Assembly (NCBI GenBank): GCA_017508605.1
Contig: JAFVYN010000099.1
Coordinates: 1 to 35,092 of the forward strand
Direction of reading: 5' to 3'
From: Clostridia bacterium
GTDB lineage: Bacteria > Bacillota > Clostridia > Oscillospirales > CAG-272
DNA: 35,092 bases
Position 1 is the stretch's first letter, and the number at the start of each line of letters is the position of its first letter. Under the pieces are notes generated by a model. It was not told where the DNA came from. It searched no databases and worked only from the letters and a program-made list of their open reading frames with translations. The position numbers were made by a program, and so were the translations under genes. This document shows positions 1 to 6,975 of the stretch, piece by piece.

Positions 1-654
1 ACAATTCGCCACGAGAACAAAAAGGCGCTCCAAGAAGAACTCAAACGACAGAAAGAAAAAGAAGAACAATTATTCGAGAACAGACCCCGTCTCGAAATTA
101 TGGGGTATAAGAAACTCACCAAGTATTCCCCACAAAAGAAAACAGATGCCTCTATCCTTCTCTGCAGTATAAAAGAATACAAAAATGAAGGACGAGCTAT
201 GTTCTACTACGATGAATCTATCGTCAAACCCGAAAATTGGGTTTACGTAGAATATACTCTTCGCAATACGGGACACACCGAAATAGATCATATTTATTTT
301 TCAACCAATCTTCCCAAGAACACCGCTTTATTTGATGTCCTTAACGAAGAAAATGTGATGTGTTATGAAAACAATCTGCTTAATTATTCGGTTATCCTTG
401 AAAAAACGATCAAACCGCAGCAAATTATCAAGGTGAAAGTTTGTTATTCAAGAGAAGATATGGTTATTTCTAGTCCAATCAGCGCTCCAATAGCAATTTG
501 GATGGTTGATGAAAAGAAAAATTGGTGGTCACAGCCACTTTTTGCCCCGGATAACAAAATCTATAATTCAACAAAAGCATCGCTTCAAGAGTGGAAAAGC
601 GATACAAGTATTGAAACCGCTATAAAGTGTTTCGATAATCCGATGCTTTGCTAA
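1..654 (+). CDS. Hypothetical protein with charged coiled coil, 5' partial
   Basis: The reading frame is open from the first base, so the N-terminus lies outside the window; the ATG at 100 is internal. The visible part is 217 residues. The first 25 are a Lys/Glu-rich helix (NKKALQEELKRQKEKEEQ), likely the end of a coiled coil or the cytosolic side of a membrane helix. It is followed by a beta-rich domain starting at RPRLEI. Residues near YVEYTLRNTGHTEIDHIYFS resemble an Ig-like or adhesin-type beta-sandwich strand pattern. I do not recognise a named family. The base composition is AT-rich like the following accessory genes and unlike the GC-richer regions after 5848. An intrinsic terminator begins 17 bases after the stop. 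Confidence 0.7.
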   Translation, partial: TIRHENKKALQEELKRQKEKEEQLFENRPRLEIMGYKKLTKYSPQKKTDASILLCSIKEYKNEGRAMFYYDESIVKPENWVYVEYTLRNTGHTEIDHIYFSTNLPKNTALFDVLNEENVMCYENNLLNYSVILEKTIKPQQIIKVKVCYSREDMVISSPISAPIAIWMVDEKKNWWSQPLFAPDNKIYNSTKASLQEWKSDTSIETAIKCFDNPMLC

Positions 655-670
655 TCAGAAATGCTTGAAA

Positions 671-710
671 AAAACACCTTGAAAACGTAGGTTTTCAAGG
701 TGTTTTTGTG
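671..710 (+). terminator. Intrinsic terminator after the first gene
   Basis: A perfect 16-bp stem (671-686 with 691-706), loop GTAG, ends in TTTTTGTG. Its core (CCTTGAAAACGTAG / GTTTTCAAGG) is nearly identical to the terminator of tRNA-Pro at 2013-2047. Confidence 0.85.
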
Positions 711-731
711 TATGAGGTGACTATCCTGTCA

Positions 732-828
732 AAAAGAAAAAGTAGATAGTTGGTAAAATCTTGCCCTTTCGTCACAGTCGTTCGTACGACGTTTCCGTAA
801 CTTGTTACGGCAGCGCGACCATCTACAA
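732..828 (-). ncRNA. Candidate structured small RNA, unknown class
   Basis: No coding sequence is present, but the minus strand has all parts of a small RNA gene. A promoter ends at 834, and the expected start (about 827-828) coincides with the first base of a closing helix: GTAGAT (plus-strand 821-826) pairs with ATCTAC (742-747). Inside are two perfect hairpins. One is a 7-bp stem CCGTAAC/GTTACGG (795-801 with 804-810, 2-base loop); the other is a 5-bp stem GTCGT/ACGAC (777-781 with 786-790). Directly after the closing helix comes a T5-C-T5 run (731-741), so the 3' end behaves as a terminator. Length is about 97 nt. It does not match a riboswitch or ribozyme class I know by eye. It is transcribed in the same direction as the FRG gene, 164 bases downstream of it. 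Confidence 0.45.
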
Positions 829-833
829 TTGAT

Positions 834-861
834 AGTATACTACAAAATCTGTAAAAGTCAA
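834..861 (-). promoter_or_regulatory. Sigma-A promoter of the candidate small RNA
   Basis: On the minus strand TTGACT (856-861) and TATACT (834-839) are separated by 16 bp. The -10 is embedded in a perfect 10-bp palindrome TAGTATACTA (833-842), which could serve as an operator. The rest of the interval 862-991 shows no gene or convincing structure. Confidence 0.6.
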
Positions 862-991
862 GCAAAAGGAGTAAAAAACAGCGTAAAGCGCGATGTTTGA
901 TGGTCAGATGACCGGCTTACAAGCTAAGGATTTTGTTATTATTAGATGAAAAAATATGCTTTGTATTACAAGCCATTCTTTACATATAATT

Positions 992-1915
992 TCACTGATA
1001 TTTTCTTGTGAATTTTTCTGTAATTCCTTTGCATACGACGTCTACGTTATCGCAGAATAAAGTGTCTTCTCGTATACCCAAAACAGCCAAATCAATCAAT
1101 AGTTGTTGCTTTATTTCTTTTGGTATGATTATCCGTAATGCGATACCCGGATGATCCTTGGGAATTTCATCTATAATCATATCAAAAGCTTTGTATTCCT
1201 TTTTCGATTTTGTCGTAATAATGCGATTGGGGAATAATATATATCGTCCCTGTTGCATTTGTTGGCGAGTGCTTCTGATTGGAGCGTGGACAAAATAGAT
1301 TCTATCGGGATCGGTTGAAATCCAACTTTCGTACCATTCAGAAAAATCAGCAAAGACATATTCCCAACCTTTGTATTCTCTGAAATATGGTTGGTTTCTC
1401 ATTCCTTCAAAGAAAAACCTCAGATCATGGCAATTGTCATTGATAAGGCGATATGTATCCGCGATTGCATTAAGAAACGGATAGGGCGCAATATCATCAT
1501 CGTCGCTTGGAAATACAATTACTTCGCCGTCCGTGTCATTGCTTTGGTTACAAGCAAAGTATAGTCCAACTAAGGCGTTTTCGGTAACATCAAGCAATCG
1601 AGTGGGGATACCGTGGTGCTGTAGTAGGGCGAGTAATTCAATAGGAGACAAGCTGTTATGAAATATATCAGGAAGACGATACTTTGCCAATTCAATTAGA
1701 TTTCTTTCTTCATTAAAAAGCGAAAACTCATTTGAGTATTTACGGCCACGGCATATAGAAGGAAGCAGAGAATAGTTTTTATTTGATTGTCCTCTGAATA
1801 ACAAAACAGGTGCTGTTGGATAGTACGAATAATTCTCATCATAAATTTGACTGTGTTGCTTGCAAACAATCTCTATATATTCCTCTATGCTTGAAATAGT
1901 GTGTTGTTTGGTCAT
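992..1915 (-). CDS. FRG domain-containing protein
   Basis: A 307-residue protein with the FRG domain: the signature phenylalanine-arginine-glycine is at residues 40-42 within LLFRGQSNKNYSLLPSI. The second conserved block LLQHHGIPTRLLDVTENAL is at about residues 97-115. The biochemical function of FRG domains is not settled; they are frequent in prophages and genomic islands, and roles in phage defence have been proposed. The remainder (about 120-307) shows no motif I recognise. The ATG is preceded by GAGGT at a workable distance. The gene lies alone, downstream of a tRNA and in AT-rich DNA, consistent with horizontal acquisition. No terminator is seen before 992. Confidence 0.85.
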   Translation of the reverse strand: MTKQHTISSIEEYIEIVCKQHSQIYDENYSYYPTAPVLLFRGQSNKNYSLLPSICRGRKYSNEFSLFNEERNLIELAKYRLPDIFHNSLSPIELLALLQHHGIPTRLLDVTENALVGLYFACNQSNDTDGEVIVFPSDDDDIAPYPFLNAIADTYRLINDNCHDLRFFFEGMRNQPYFREYKGWEYVFADFSEWYESWISTDPDRIYFVHAPIRSTRQQMQQGRYILFPNRIITTKSKKEYKAFDMIIDEIPKDHPGIALRIIIPKEIKQQLLIDLAVLGIREDTLFCDNVDVVCKGITEKFTRKYQ

Positions 1916-1947
1916 ATTTATACCTCATTTCGGTGTTATTCATCCTA

Positions 1948-2002
1948 ATTGTACACAATCTGCGTAGCAAATTGCGTAACACCCCTTCAAAAACTGCGTA
2001 AC
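1948..2002 (-). promoter_or_regulatory. Likely promoter of the FRG gene with three direct repeats
   Basis: A -10 TACAAT (minus strand, 1948-1953) lies 32 bases upstream of the ATG. The -35 position is poor (CGCAAT, 1971-1976). Instead three copies of a 9-bp motif, TGCGTARC on the plus strand, lie at 1960-1968, 1972-1980 and 1994-2002, covering the spacer and -35. This looks like a regulator-dependent or repressed promoter. Confidence 0.45.
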
Positions 2003-2004
2003 AA

Positions 2005-2047
2005 GCAAAAAATAAAGCCTTGAAAACGTAGTGTTTTCAAGGCTTTA
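2005..2047 (-). terminator. Intrinsic terminator of tRNA-Pro
   Basis: A perfect 15-bp stem (2013-2027 with 2033-2047, 5-base loop) is followed on the minus strand by TTATTTTTTG. It begins 3 bases past the tRNA CCA end. Confidence 0.85.
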
Positions 2048-2049
2048 TC

Positions 2050-2125
2050 TGGTCTGAGTGACACGACTTGAACGTGCGACCTCTACCACCCCAAGGTAGC
2101 GCGCTACCAACTGCGCCACACCCAG
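2050..2125 (-). tRNA. tRNA-Pro (anticodon GGG)
   Basis: A full 76-nt cloverleaf can be folded by hand on the minus strand. The acceptor is CTGGGTG/CACTCAG (one G-T pair), the D-stem GCGC/GCGC with loop AGTTGGTA, and the anticodon stem CTACC/GGTAG with loop TTGGGGT, giving anticodon GGG for proline codon CCC. The T-stem is GCACG/CGTGT with loop TTCAAGT. The discriminator A and CCA end are encoded. It is flanked by a perfect promoter and terminator. Its 3' end faces the FRG gene, the side on which tRNA-targeting islands usually insert. Confidence 0.95.
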
Positions 2126-2161
2126 ATGCTGAAATTGAGTTACTCTCAATCAAGCCTATGT

Positions 2162-2190
2162 ATTGTAGCACACGAAAAAGAGTTTGTCAA
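2162..2190 (-). promoter_or_regulatory. Promoter of tRNA-Pro
   Basis: On the minus strand a consensus TTGACA (2185-2190) is followed after 17 bp by TACAAT (2162-2167), placing the start about 30 bases upstream of the mature tRNA. Confidence 0.85.
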
Positions 2191-2246
2191 TATGTTTTTT
2201 GAAAAAAATCAAAAAAATTTTATTAATTCTACAAAAAACGATGAGC

Positions 2247-2309
2247 ATCTTTGTAGGCTTTCACAAAAGGCGGGTGTCAGGGGGTATCTTTGCAGGCTTT
2301 TACGAAAAA
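2247..2309. repeat. Two imperfect direct repeats
   Basis: The block ATCTTTGTAGGCTTTCACAA (from 2247) recurs as ATCTTTGCAGGCTTTTACGA (from 2286), 39 bases apart. The surrounding interval 2191-2379 is AT-rich and shows no gene I can support. Confidence 0.4.
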
Positions 2310-2379
2310 AGGTGTTTTCATGAATAGCACGAGAAGAAAAAGGGGTTAATTCTGTTTTCGTCCCGGCTAAGTAACTTGA

Positions 2380-5300
2380 TCATGTCTCAATATAGTATTT
2401 TCCTTGCTCCTGATACCGTCTTGCAAGCTTGCCGTACTTCGTGTCCTTGCCACCCTCGGTAAAGAAGGCGAGAAGGGAAGTCTTCAGCTCGTTTTTGATG
2501 GAAGAAAGCCTCTCTTCCGACATCGCGGCAAGGGGAAGAAGCTCACGGCGCATCGAAGTGCGTTCCTTCAGCCGCTCGTATTCTTCATTGAGAGCAATGA
2601 GAATATCTGCCTCGTTGTTTGCAGTTTCAAGATCAACGAGAAATCCTTGTGCTTGCAATTCGTCAAAAGCTTGTCTTGGACTGATTCCGTCTTTGCCCGC
2701 GCCCCACCGTTTGCGAAGTACGTTCACTTTTTCTACACCAATGCTGCCTTTTGCGTCCTCGATCACAGCGGAAACATCAAGCTTTTTGCGGTATTCGTTC
2801 AGCATTTCATAGCTTTCCACCGTGCCGTCAACCAGCATCTGCTCGTATTCGGCATTGACCTCGTAATCGTCATATACCGTCGATACGATCAGCTCCTCGG
2901 CAAAGCGCTCGGCAAGCTTCTCGCGCTCGGATGCCTTGGCGCGGTTCAATTCTTGCCAAAGACGTGTGATGAGTGCGCGCTTCTTCTTGCCCATAAGCTT
3001 CGATGGACCGACAATGGGAGACAGCACGTTCGAAAGCACGCCCTCGATGCTCTTTGCAACCTCTTGCTTGTGATACACCTTCAGCCGTCTGCCCTCATTG
3101 TTCTTCTTCGCCCTCTCGATGGTCTCGTTTTTCTCCTCCTCGGTTTCAAAGACCGAGATATGCTCGGAGATCCTATCATCCGAGATCCCGATCGAGCGGA
3201 AGAGCGCCGTAAGCTCCCCGTGATACGCATCGTTCTCGGCAAGCGGCACAGCAAACCCCTTTGACATCCTTGCCTCGCGCATCGGACGGATTGCCACGAT
3301 CACAATGCGCTTTTTCTTGTTGTTAAGCTCAAATTCCACCATGTGATCGGGATACCGCTCACGGAAATACTTCTGCACTTTCCGGATATTCGAAAGAAGC
3401 TTATCGTCCGTCCAGCTAAAGCCCCAGGACACCCGATTCGCATTCTCCTCCACCTCCGCTGCGGAGAGAGGAGGAATATCGGCATCGAGAGAAAGGGAAT
3501 AGCGCGTGTCGGGGTTGGAATTGTCGAATCTTTTCGAAATCGGAACAATGCGATCCTGATCATCATATGTAATCACATCGGTAGATTTGATATTTTCAGG
3601 CTTCAGCACGATATACTCGGTGAAGCCCTCACCCATCTCGGTGTCAATATAGCCGTCGTAGCCTTCTGCGATCAGATACTCATACGCCTTTCTGTAACTG
3701 CCCTTTTCTTTTGCAAGACGGTAAAGACTGCCTTCGTATGGCTTTTCAATCTTGATGTAATACTCTTTGACGGTATCGCCGTAACCACCGCTTTCATCTG
3801 TACTTTCGGAGAAGTAGAAGCCCGGCAAGTCATAATCGGGCGTTCCATCCCAGCTTCTGGATTTTGTAATATCAAATACAGTAAACTCAGCATTCGATCC
3901 GTGATATACTTTAATGGTATAGCCGTTCGCCTTGGCTGCGGCGATAATCATTTGTCTGGCGGCATAAATGTTTCCAGCGGAAAGATACTTTGCATACTTG
4001 TTGTCGTTCTTTTCACTTGTTTTTTCGACTGTTTCTGCAATCCCTTTCCATTTGGTTTTCCTTTGCTCCTCAGATAACATATCATCGGGTATGTATCTTA
4101 ATACATCTTTGCTATTGACAAACGGAATAATCTGTGATATACTATATATGACCGAGCGAGCTGCAGACGAATCCGCTTTTAGTGGAGCGGTTGTAGTTAA
4201 GACCTCGGTCTTTTTATTTTCTTCGATTTCTTTTCTTGAAATAGCGTTTTGATCGACAACGACGTAAAGCGTTGCCTTGCCTGTAACGCTGTGTTTCAAG
4301 CCAAATCGTACCGGAACAAGACTATCTCCGTCAACAAATCCGCCGAGAAGATTCTCAAAATATACTGTGTCAGTGTCAAAGTAGTATCGATTATCGTGCC
4401 TTTCGATACCTACAGAATTCTCTACGGCGTCTTTCAAAACAGGAAGAAGCTTTGCCATTTGAACAGGATCTGCTTCTTTGGAAAGACTCTCTCCGATATT
4501 TCTCTTTGACAGAGTAACCCTTACATTGACATCTTCAATGTTTATTGTTTGATTGATTACTCCAAATTCTTCCGCAAGTTTTTCAAGCGCGGCTTTCACA
4601 ATACCAATTTTGTAATGTTTTAAAGCACTTTCTTCGCGACTGATTGCAGCATCAGCTTGCCCTTCATATATGGGGGCGACGATGCTTTTTTTGTTGAGAA
4701 TTGCCGTGCGTTCGGTGTCGGACATTTCAGCGGTGATTACGCCATCCAGCGACAAGCTCTTCTTCGTTCTCGCCCTTTCGCTGTCCCCTTCATCCCGTTC
4801 CATGAAGATCTCCTCCATCGCGCGAAGGACACCCTCGTCAAGATGGAAGCGCTCCTTGGTATACGCAAGCTCATAAAGCCGCCTGAAGGTAAGCGCCTCC
4901 TTGAAGGACAGCATAAAGCCCGCCGTCTCCTCGCCGTTGGTCATATACGTCTTATTGACCATTGCGCGGCAGAAATCGGAGATACCGTAGAATACGCGCC
5001 TCAGCATCGACACGTCGCGGAAATTCTTGATGAAATTTTTTGATCCCATCACGCGCCCCGCCGTACCCGCGGCAACCTCCTCCATCACCTCATCATACGA
5101 GATCTTGGTGTAGGTGTCAAAATACGCCTTCACGTTCTCCTCGGTCCATTTTTTGCCGTCGAGAAACTGTGACATCGAAACGCCGTTATAATACTTCGTG
5201 TACCGGTCGACCACCATGTGCTGGAAAGCGGACAGGGAACGGCGGTAGATCTCTTCGGTGAGAACCTTCGTGCCGCCGTCACGCGAGAGATCGTGCCACA

Positions 5301-5511
5301 ATTCGTGGAAGAGAATATCGCGCCGCCAATACTTGCCCTCGGTCTTTTCGGGATTTAAAAGGATCAACCGCTCACCGCTCTTCAGAACGTCGTGCGAGCC
5401 CTCCGCACGGTGTCCCTTCATAAAGCGCACGTGAAGACCGTCTCTTGCCGACATGATGTTCGCAATCGACGAAACCGTCACCTTGTCGATCCCGCCCGCC
5501 GAACGCATCAT
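2380..5511 (-). CDS. Polyvalent mobile-element protein (zincin and ART domains), 5' truncated
   Basis: This 1043-residue frame resembles polyvalent proteins of integrative elements and phages, injected or co-transferred multidomain effectors. Near the N-terminus HELWH at residues 69-73 is a zincin metallopeptidase HExxH motif, with possible further acidic ligands in YDEVMEEV (about 139-146). Residues about 325-440 resemble a large-polyvalent-protein-associated domain (LPD3-like). Residues about 533-640 match the ART-PolyVal ADP-ribosyltransferase-like domain: KVYHGSNAEFTVFD, GFYFSES, then EYIVLKPENIKS. The linker NPDTRYSLS is typical of the class. The C-terminal 350 residues are charged and helical. 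Such proteins usually exceed 1500 residues with helicase or methylase domains upstream; here the frame starts abruptly, lacks a good ribosome binding site, and meets bioY within 350 bases. I infer a decaying remnant. Confidence 0.7.
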   Translation of the reverse strand: MMRSAGGIDKVTVSSIANIMSARDGLHVRFMKGHRAEGSHDVLKSGERLILLNPEKTEGKYWRRDILFHELWHDLSRDGGTKVLTEEIYRRSLSAFQHMVVDRYTKYYNGVSMSQFLDGKKWTEENVKAYFDTYTKISYDEVMEEVAAGTAGRVMGSKNFIKNFRDVSMLRRVFYGISDFCRAMVNKTYMTNGEETAGFMLSFKEALTFRRLYELAYTKERFHLDEGVLRAMEEIFMERDEGDSERARTKKSLSLDGVITAEMSDTERTAILNKKSIVAPIYEGQADAAISREESALKHYKIGIVKAALEKLAEEFGVINQTINIEDVNVRVTLSKRNIGESLSKEADPVQMAKLLPVLKDAVENSVGIERHDNRYYFDTDTVYFENLLGGFVDGDSLVPVRFGLKHSVTGKATLYVVVDQNAISRKEIEENKKTEVLTTTAPLKADSSAARSVIYSISQIIPFVNSKDVLRYIPDDMLSEEQRKTKWKGIAETVEKTSEKNDNKYAKYLSAGNIYAARQMIIAAAKANGYTIKVYHGSNAEFTVFDITKSRSWDGTPDYDLPGFYFSESTDESGGYGDTVKEYYIKIEKPYEGSLYRLAKEKGSYRKAYEYLIAEGYDGYIDTEMGEGFTEYIVLKPENIKSTDVITYDDQDRIVPISKRFDNSNPDTRYSLSLDADIPPLSAAEVEENANRVSWGFSWTDDKLLSNIRKVQKYFRERYPDHMVEFELNNKKKRIVIVAIRPMREARMSKGFAVPLAENDAYHGELTALFRSIGISDDRISEHISVFETEEEKNETIERAKKNNEGRRLKVYHKQEVAKSIEGVLSNVLSPIVGPSKLMGKKKRALITRLWQELNRAKASEREKLAERFAEELIVSTVYDDYEVNAEYEQMLVDGTVESYEMLNEYRKKLDVSAVIEDAKGSIGVEKVNVLRKRWGAGKDGISPRQAFDELQAQGFLVDLETANNEADILIALNEEYERLKERTSMRRELLPLAAMSEERLSSIKNELKTSLLAFFTEGGKDTKYGKLARRYQEQGKYYIET

Positions 5512-5690
5512 CTCAATGATGGCTTGCCGCCGACCGCCTCATCGGTCATTTTTGCGCCCTCAGCCGCCTCTTCTGTCACCGCAGGCGTTTCCTCTCCCTC
5601 CGCCGCCTTCTCCCGCGCGCCCTTTTTCGCGCTGTCTGTCACAAGCCGCTCAGGATACCCCCACATTGAAGCACCCCACCCCCTGCCCCC
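5508..5690 (-). pseudogene. Frameshifted upstream remnant of the polyvalent gene
   Basis: An Ala/Glu-rich frame (KKGAREKAAEGEETPAVTEE and onward) runs into the start of the polyvalent frame. Its TGA (5508-5510) overlaps the ATG (5509-5511) in a different phase. Such acidic linkers are common between polyvalent domains, so a frameshift within one former gene is likely. The frame continues upstream only through a low-complexity repeat and the bioY terminator, so it is unlikely to be translated as a separate protein. Confidence 0.35.
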
Positions 5691-5739
5691 TGACCACTGA
5701 GCACTCACCACTGACCACTCACCACTGACCACTTCCCAC
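5691..5739. repeat. 7-bp tandem repeat at the island junction
   Basis: Seven consecutive heptamers follow each other: TGACCAC, TGAGCAC, TCACCAC, TGACCAC, TCACCAC, TGACCAC, TTCCCAC. They mark the boundary between the polyvalent remnant and the bioY region. Confidence 0.85.
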
Positions 5740-5769
5740 TCATCCGCCGACTCCGGATTCTCTGTGGAC

Positions 5770-5790
5770 AAAAAAACTCCCCTTCGGGGA
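5770..5790 (-). terminator. Intrinsic terminator of bioY
   Basis: On the minus strand TCCCC-GAA-GGGGA (5778-5790) is followed by AGTTTTTTT. It lies 57 bases after the bioY stop. Confidence 0.75.
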
Positions 5791-5847
5791 CGGTGCGGGA
5801 AGGCATCGTTCCGAAAGGGAAAGAAAAATTGATAAGTAAGATCACGG

Positions 5848-6384
5848 TCACGGCGAGGCGGGAAGGCGCTTTTGTATGACGGTGGAAAGAGAAAGGGCGA
5901 GGAGGATCTTCAGTGTATCGGGGATGAGAAAGGGAAGAACGCTGACGGTAAAGGCGGCTTGGAGGGATAGCTCCGAGATGGCGGCATACCACAGGCATCC
6001 GAAGACGGAGATTATGATCTCGGCAAGGATGAGAGCGGCGATCGTGACGGCGCGCCGTGATGACAGGCGCCCGGCAAGGGAGAGAATGGCGGTGGCGGGG
6101 AGATAAGCGAGAAGAAAGCCGCCCGTGACCGAGGTGAATGCCGATATTCCGCCGACGAAGCCCGCGAAGACGGGAAGTCCGATCGCGCCAAGCGCCAGAT
6201 AGAGCGCTACCGCGGGTAGGGCGACGGTAGGCGGGGTGGCGAGCGCGACGGTAAAGATGACGAGGGTGGCAAGCGTGATCCCGACGGGACCTATCGGGAT
6301 GACCCAAGGGGAGAGAACGGCGAGAAGGGAGGCTGAGATCGCGGCTTGTATCAGTTGTCTGAGGCGTTTTCGGCGGTGCGTCAT
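5848..6384 (-). CDS. bioY: Biotin transporter BioY (ECF S-component)
   Basis: A 178-residue membrane protein that binds biotin as the substrate-specific S-component of an energy-coupling-factor transporter. It has about six hydrophobic segments and BioY hallmarks: PIGPVGITLATLVIF in the first third, and LYLALGAIGLPVFAGFVGG followed by TGGFLLAYLPA, the conserved glycine-rich core. The start ATG at 6384 is preceded by GGGAGG at 6 bases; the frame is open further upstream but without a binding site, and the promoter lies only 25 bases upstream. No EcfA/EcfT genes are nearby, so it probably shares a global ECF module or acts alone. No biotin biosynthesis genes and no recognisable BirA operator are adjacent. 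Confidence 0.93.
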   Translation of the reverse strand: MTHRRKRLRQLIQAAISASLLAVLSPWVIPIGPVGITLATLVIFTVALATPPTVALPAVALYLALGAIGLPVFAGFVGGISAFTSVTGGFLLAYLPATAILSLAGRLSSRRAVTIAALILAEIIISVFGCLWYAAISELSLQAAFTVSVLPFLIPDTLKILLALSLSTVIQKRLPASP

Positions 6385-6408
6385 AGTTCCTCCCGTTCGT
6401 TTTTTTTC

Positions 6409-6437
6409 ATCATACCATAAATAGCGGCGAAAAGCAA
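6409..6437 (-). promoter_or_regulatory. Promoter of bioY
   Basis: On the minus strand TTGCTT (6432-6437), a 17-bp spacer and TATGAT (6409-6414) lie just upstream of the bioY ribosome binding site. Confidence 0.75.
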
Positions 6438-6483
6438 GTGTGAAGAGAGAAAAGCGGGGCATGATAAGGGAAATGTTATCAAA

Positions 6484-6918
6484 ATGGGGTGCAATATGAA
6501 TCAGCGTGTAAGTTATCACATGACCTCGCTTATCAGTTTTTCGTTTGGTTTTTTCGGGTATCTGACACTGGAAACGGTATACAAACGGTACGTCAGCTCC
6601 TCTCCCACGCATTTTGCGATGGGGCTTCTGGCGGGCGTGACCTTTTTGTTCTGGTATTATTTTGATGAACGGCGCATGCCGATCCTTGTCAAAATGCTTC
6701 TCGGCGGCATACTGGTGACGGCACTTGAGCTGCCCACGGGGATCATTCTGAACCGTATGCTTCATTTGGGGATCTGGGATTACAGCCATCTCCCCTTTCA
6801 CGTTTTGGGACAGATCTGCCCACGGTTTTCCGTCATCTGGTGCGTACTGACGTATTTCGTTCTGCTTTTTAACCGTTTTTTGAAGTTGGAGGTGGGTTTT
6901 CTTTGCCAATGGAATTGA
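6484..6918 (+). CDS. CmpB-like putative ABC transporter permease family membrane protein
   Basis: A 144-residue (or 140-residue) integral membrane protein with about four hydrophobic helices. The block LELPTGIILNRMLHLGIWDYS followed by FHVLGQICPRFSVIW is characteristic of the family named putative ABC-transporter type IV (CmpB-like, PF06541), common in Clostridia. Despite the family name no ATPase partner is adjacent and the function is unknown. Two starts are possible, ATG 6484 and ATG 6496; the second has GGGG 6-8 bases upstream, the first only a weak site. Its stop codon is embedded in the -35 of the next promoter. Confidence 0.7.
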   Translation: MGCNMNQRVSYHMTSLISFSFGFFGYLTLETVYKRYVSSSPTHFAMGLLAGVTFLFWYYFDERRMPILVKMLLGGILVTALELPTGIILNRMLHLGIWDYSHLPFHVLGQICPRFSVIWCVLTYFVLLFNRFLKLEVGFLCQWN

Positions 6919-6943
6919 CAAATGATGAAAAAAGCGGTATAAT
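6915..6943 (+). promoter_or_regulatory. Perfect consensus promoter of the O-antigen-ligase-like gene
   Basis: TTGACA (6915-6920), a 17-bp spacer and TATAAT (6938-6943) match the sigma-A consensus exactly. The -35 overlaps the stop of the preceding gene. Confidence 0.9.
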
Positions 6944-6975
6944 CAGGATACCGTTTTGTGTGAAAGGAGTTTGTT

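Noticed and set aside
2126..2323. 65-codon plus-strand frame over the tRNA promoter
   Set aside because: No ribosome binding site, composition reflects AT-rich DNA and the two direct repeats, and it overlaps the tRNA promoter.
6385..6440. BirA-type biotin operator upstream of bioY
   Set aside because: No long inverted repeat resembling TTGTTAAC-type BirA sites is present.
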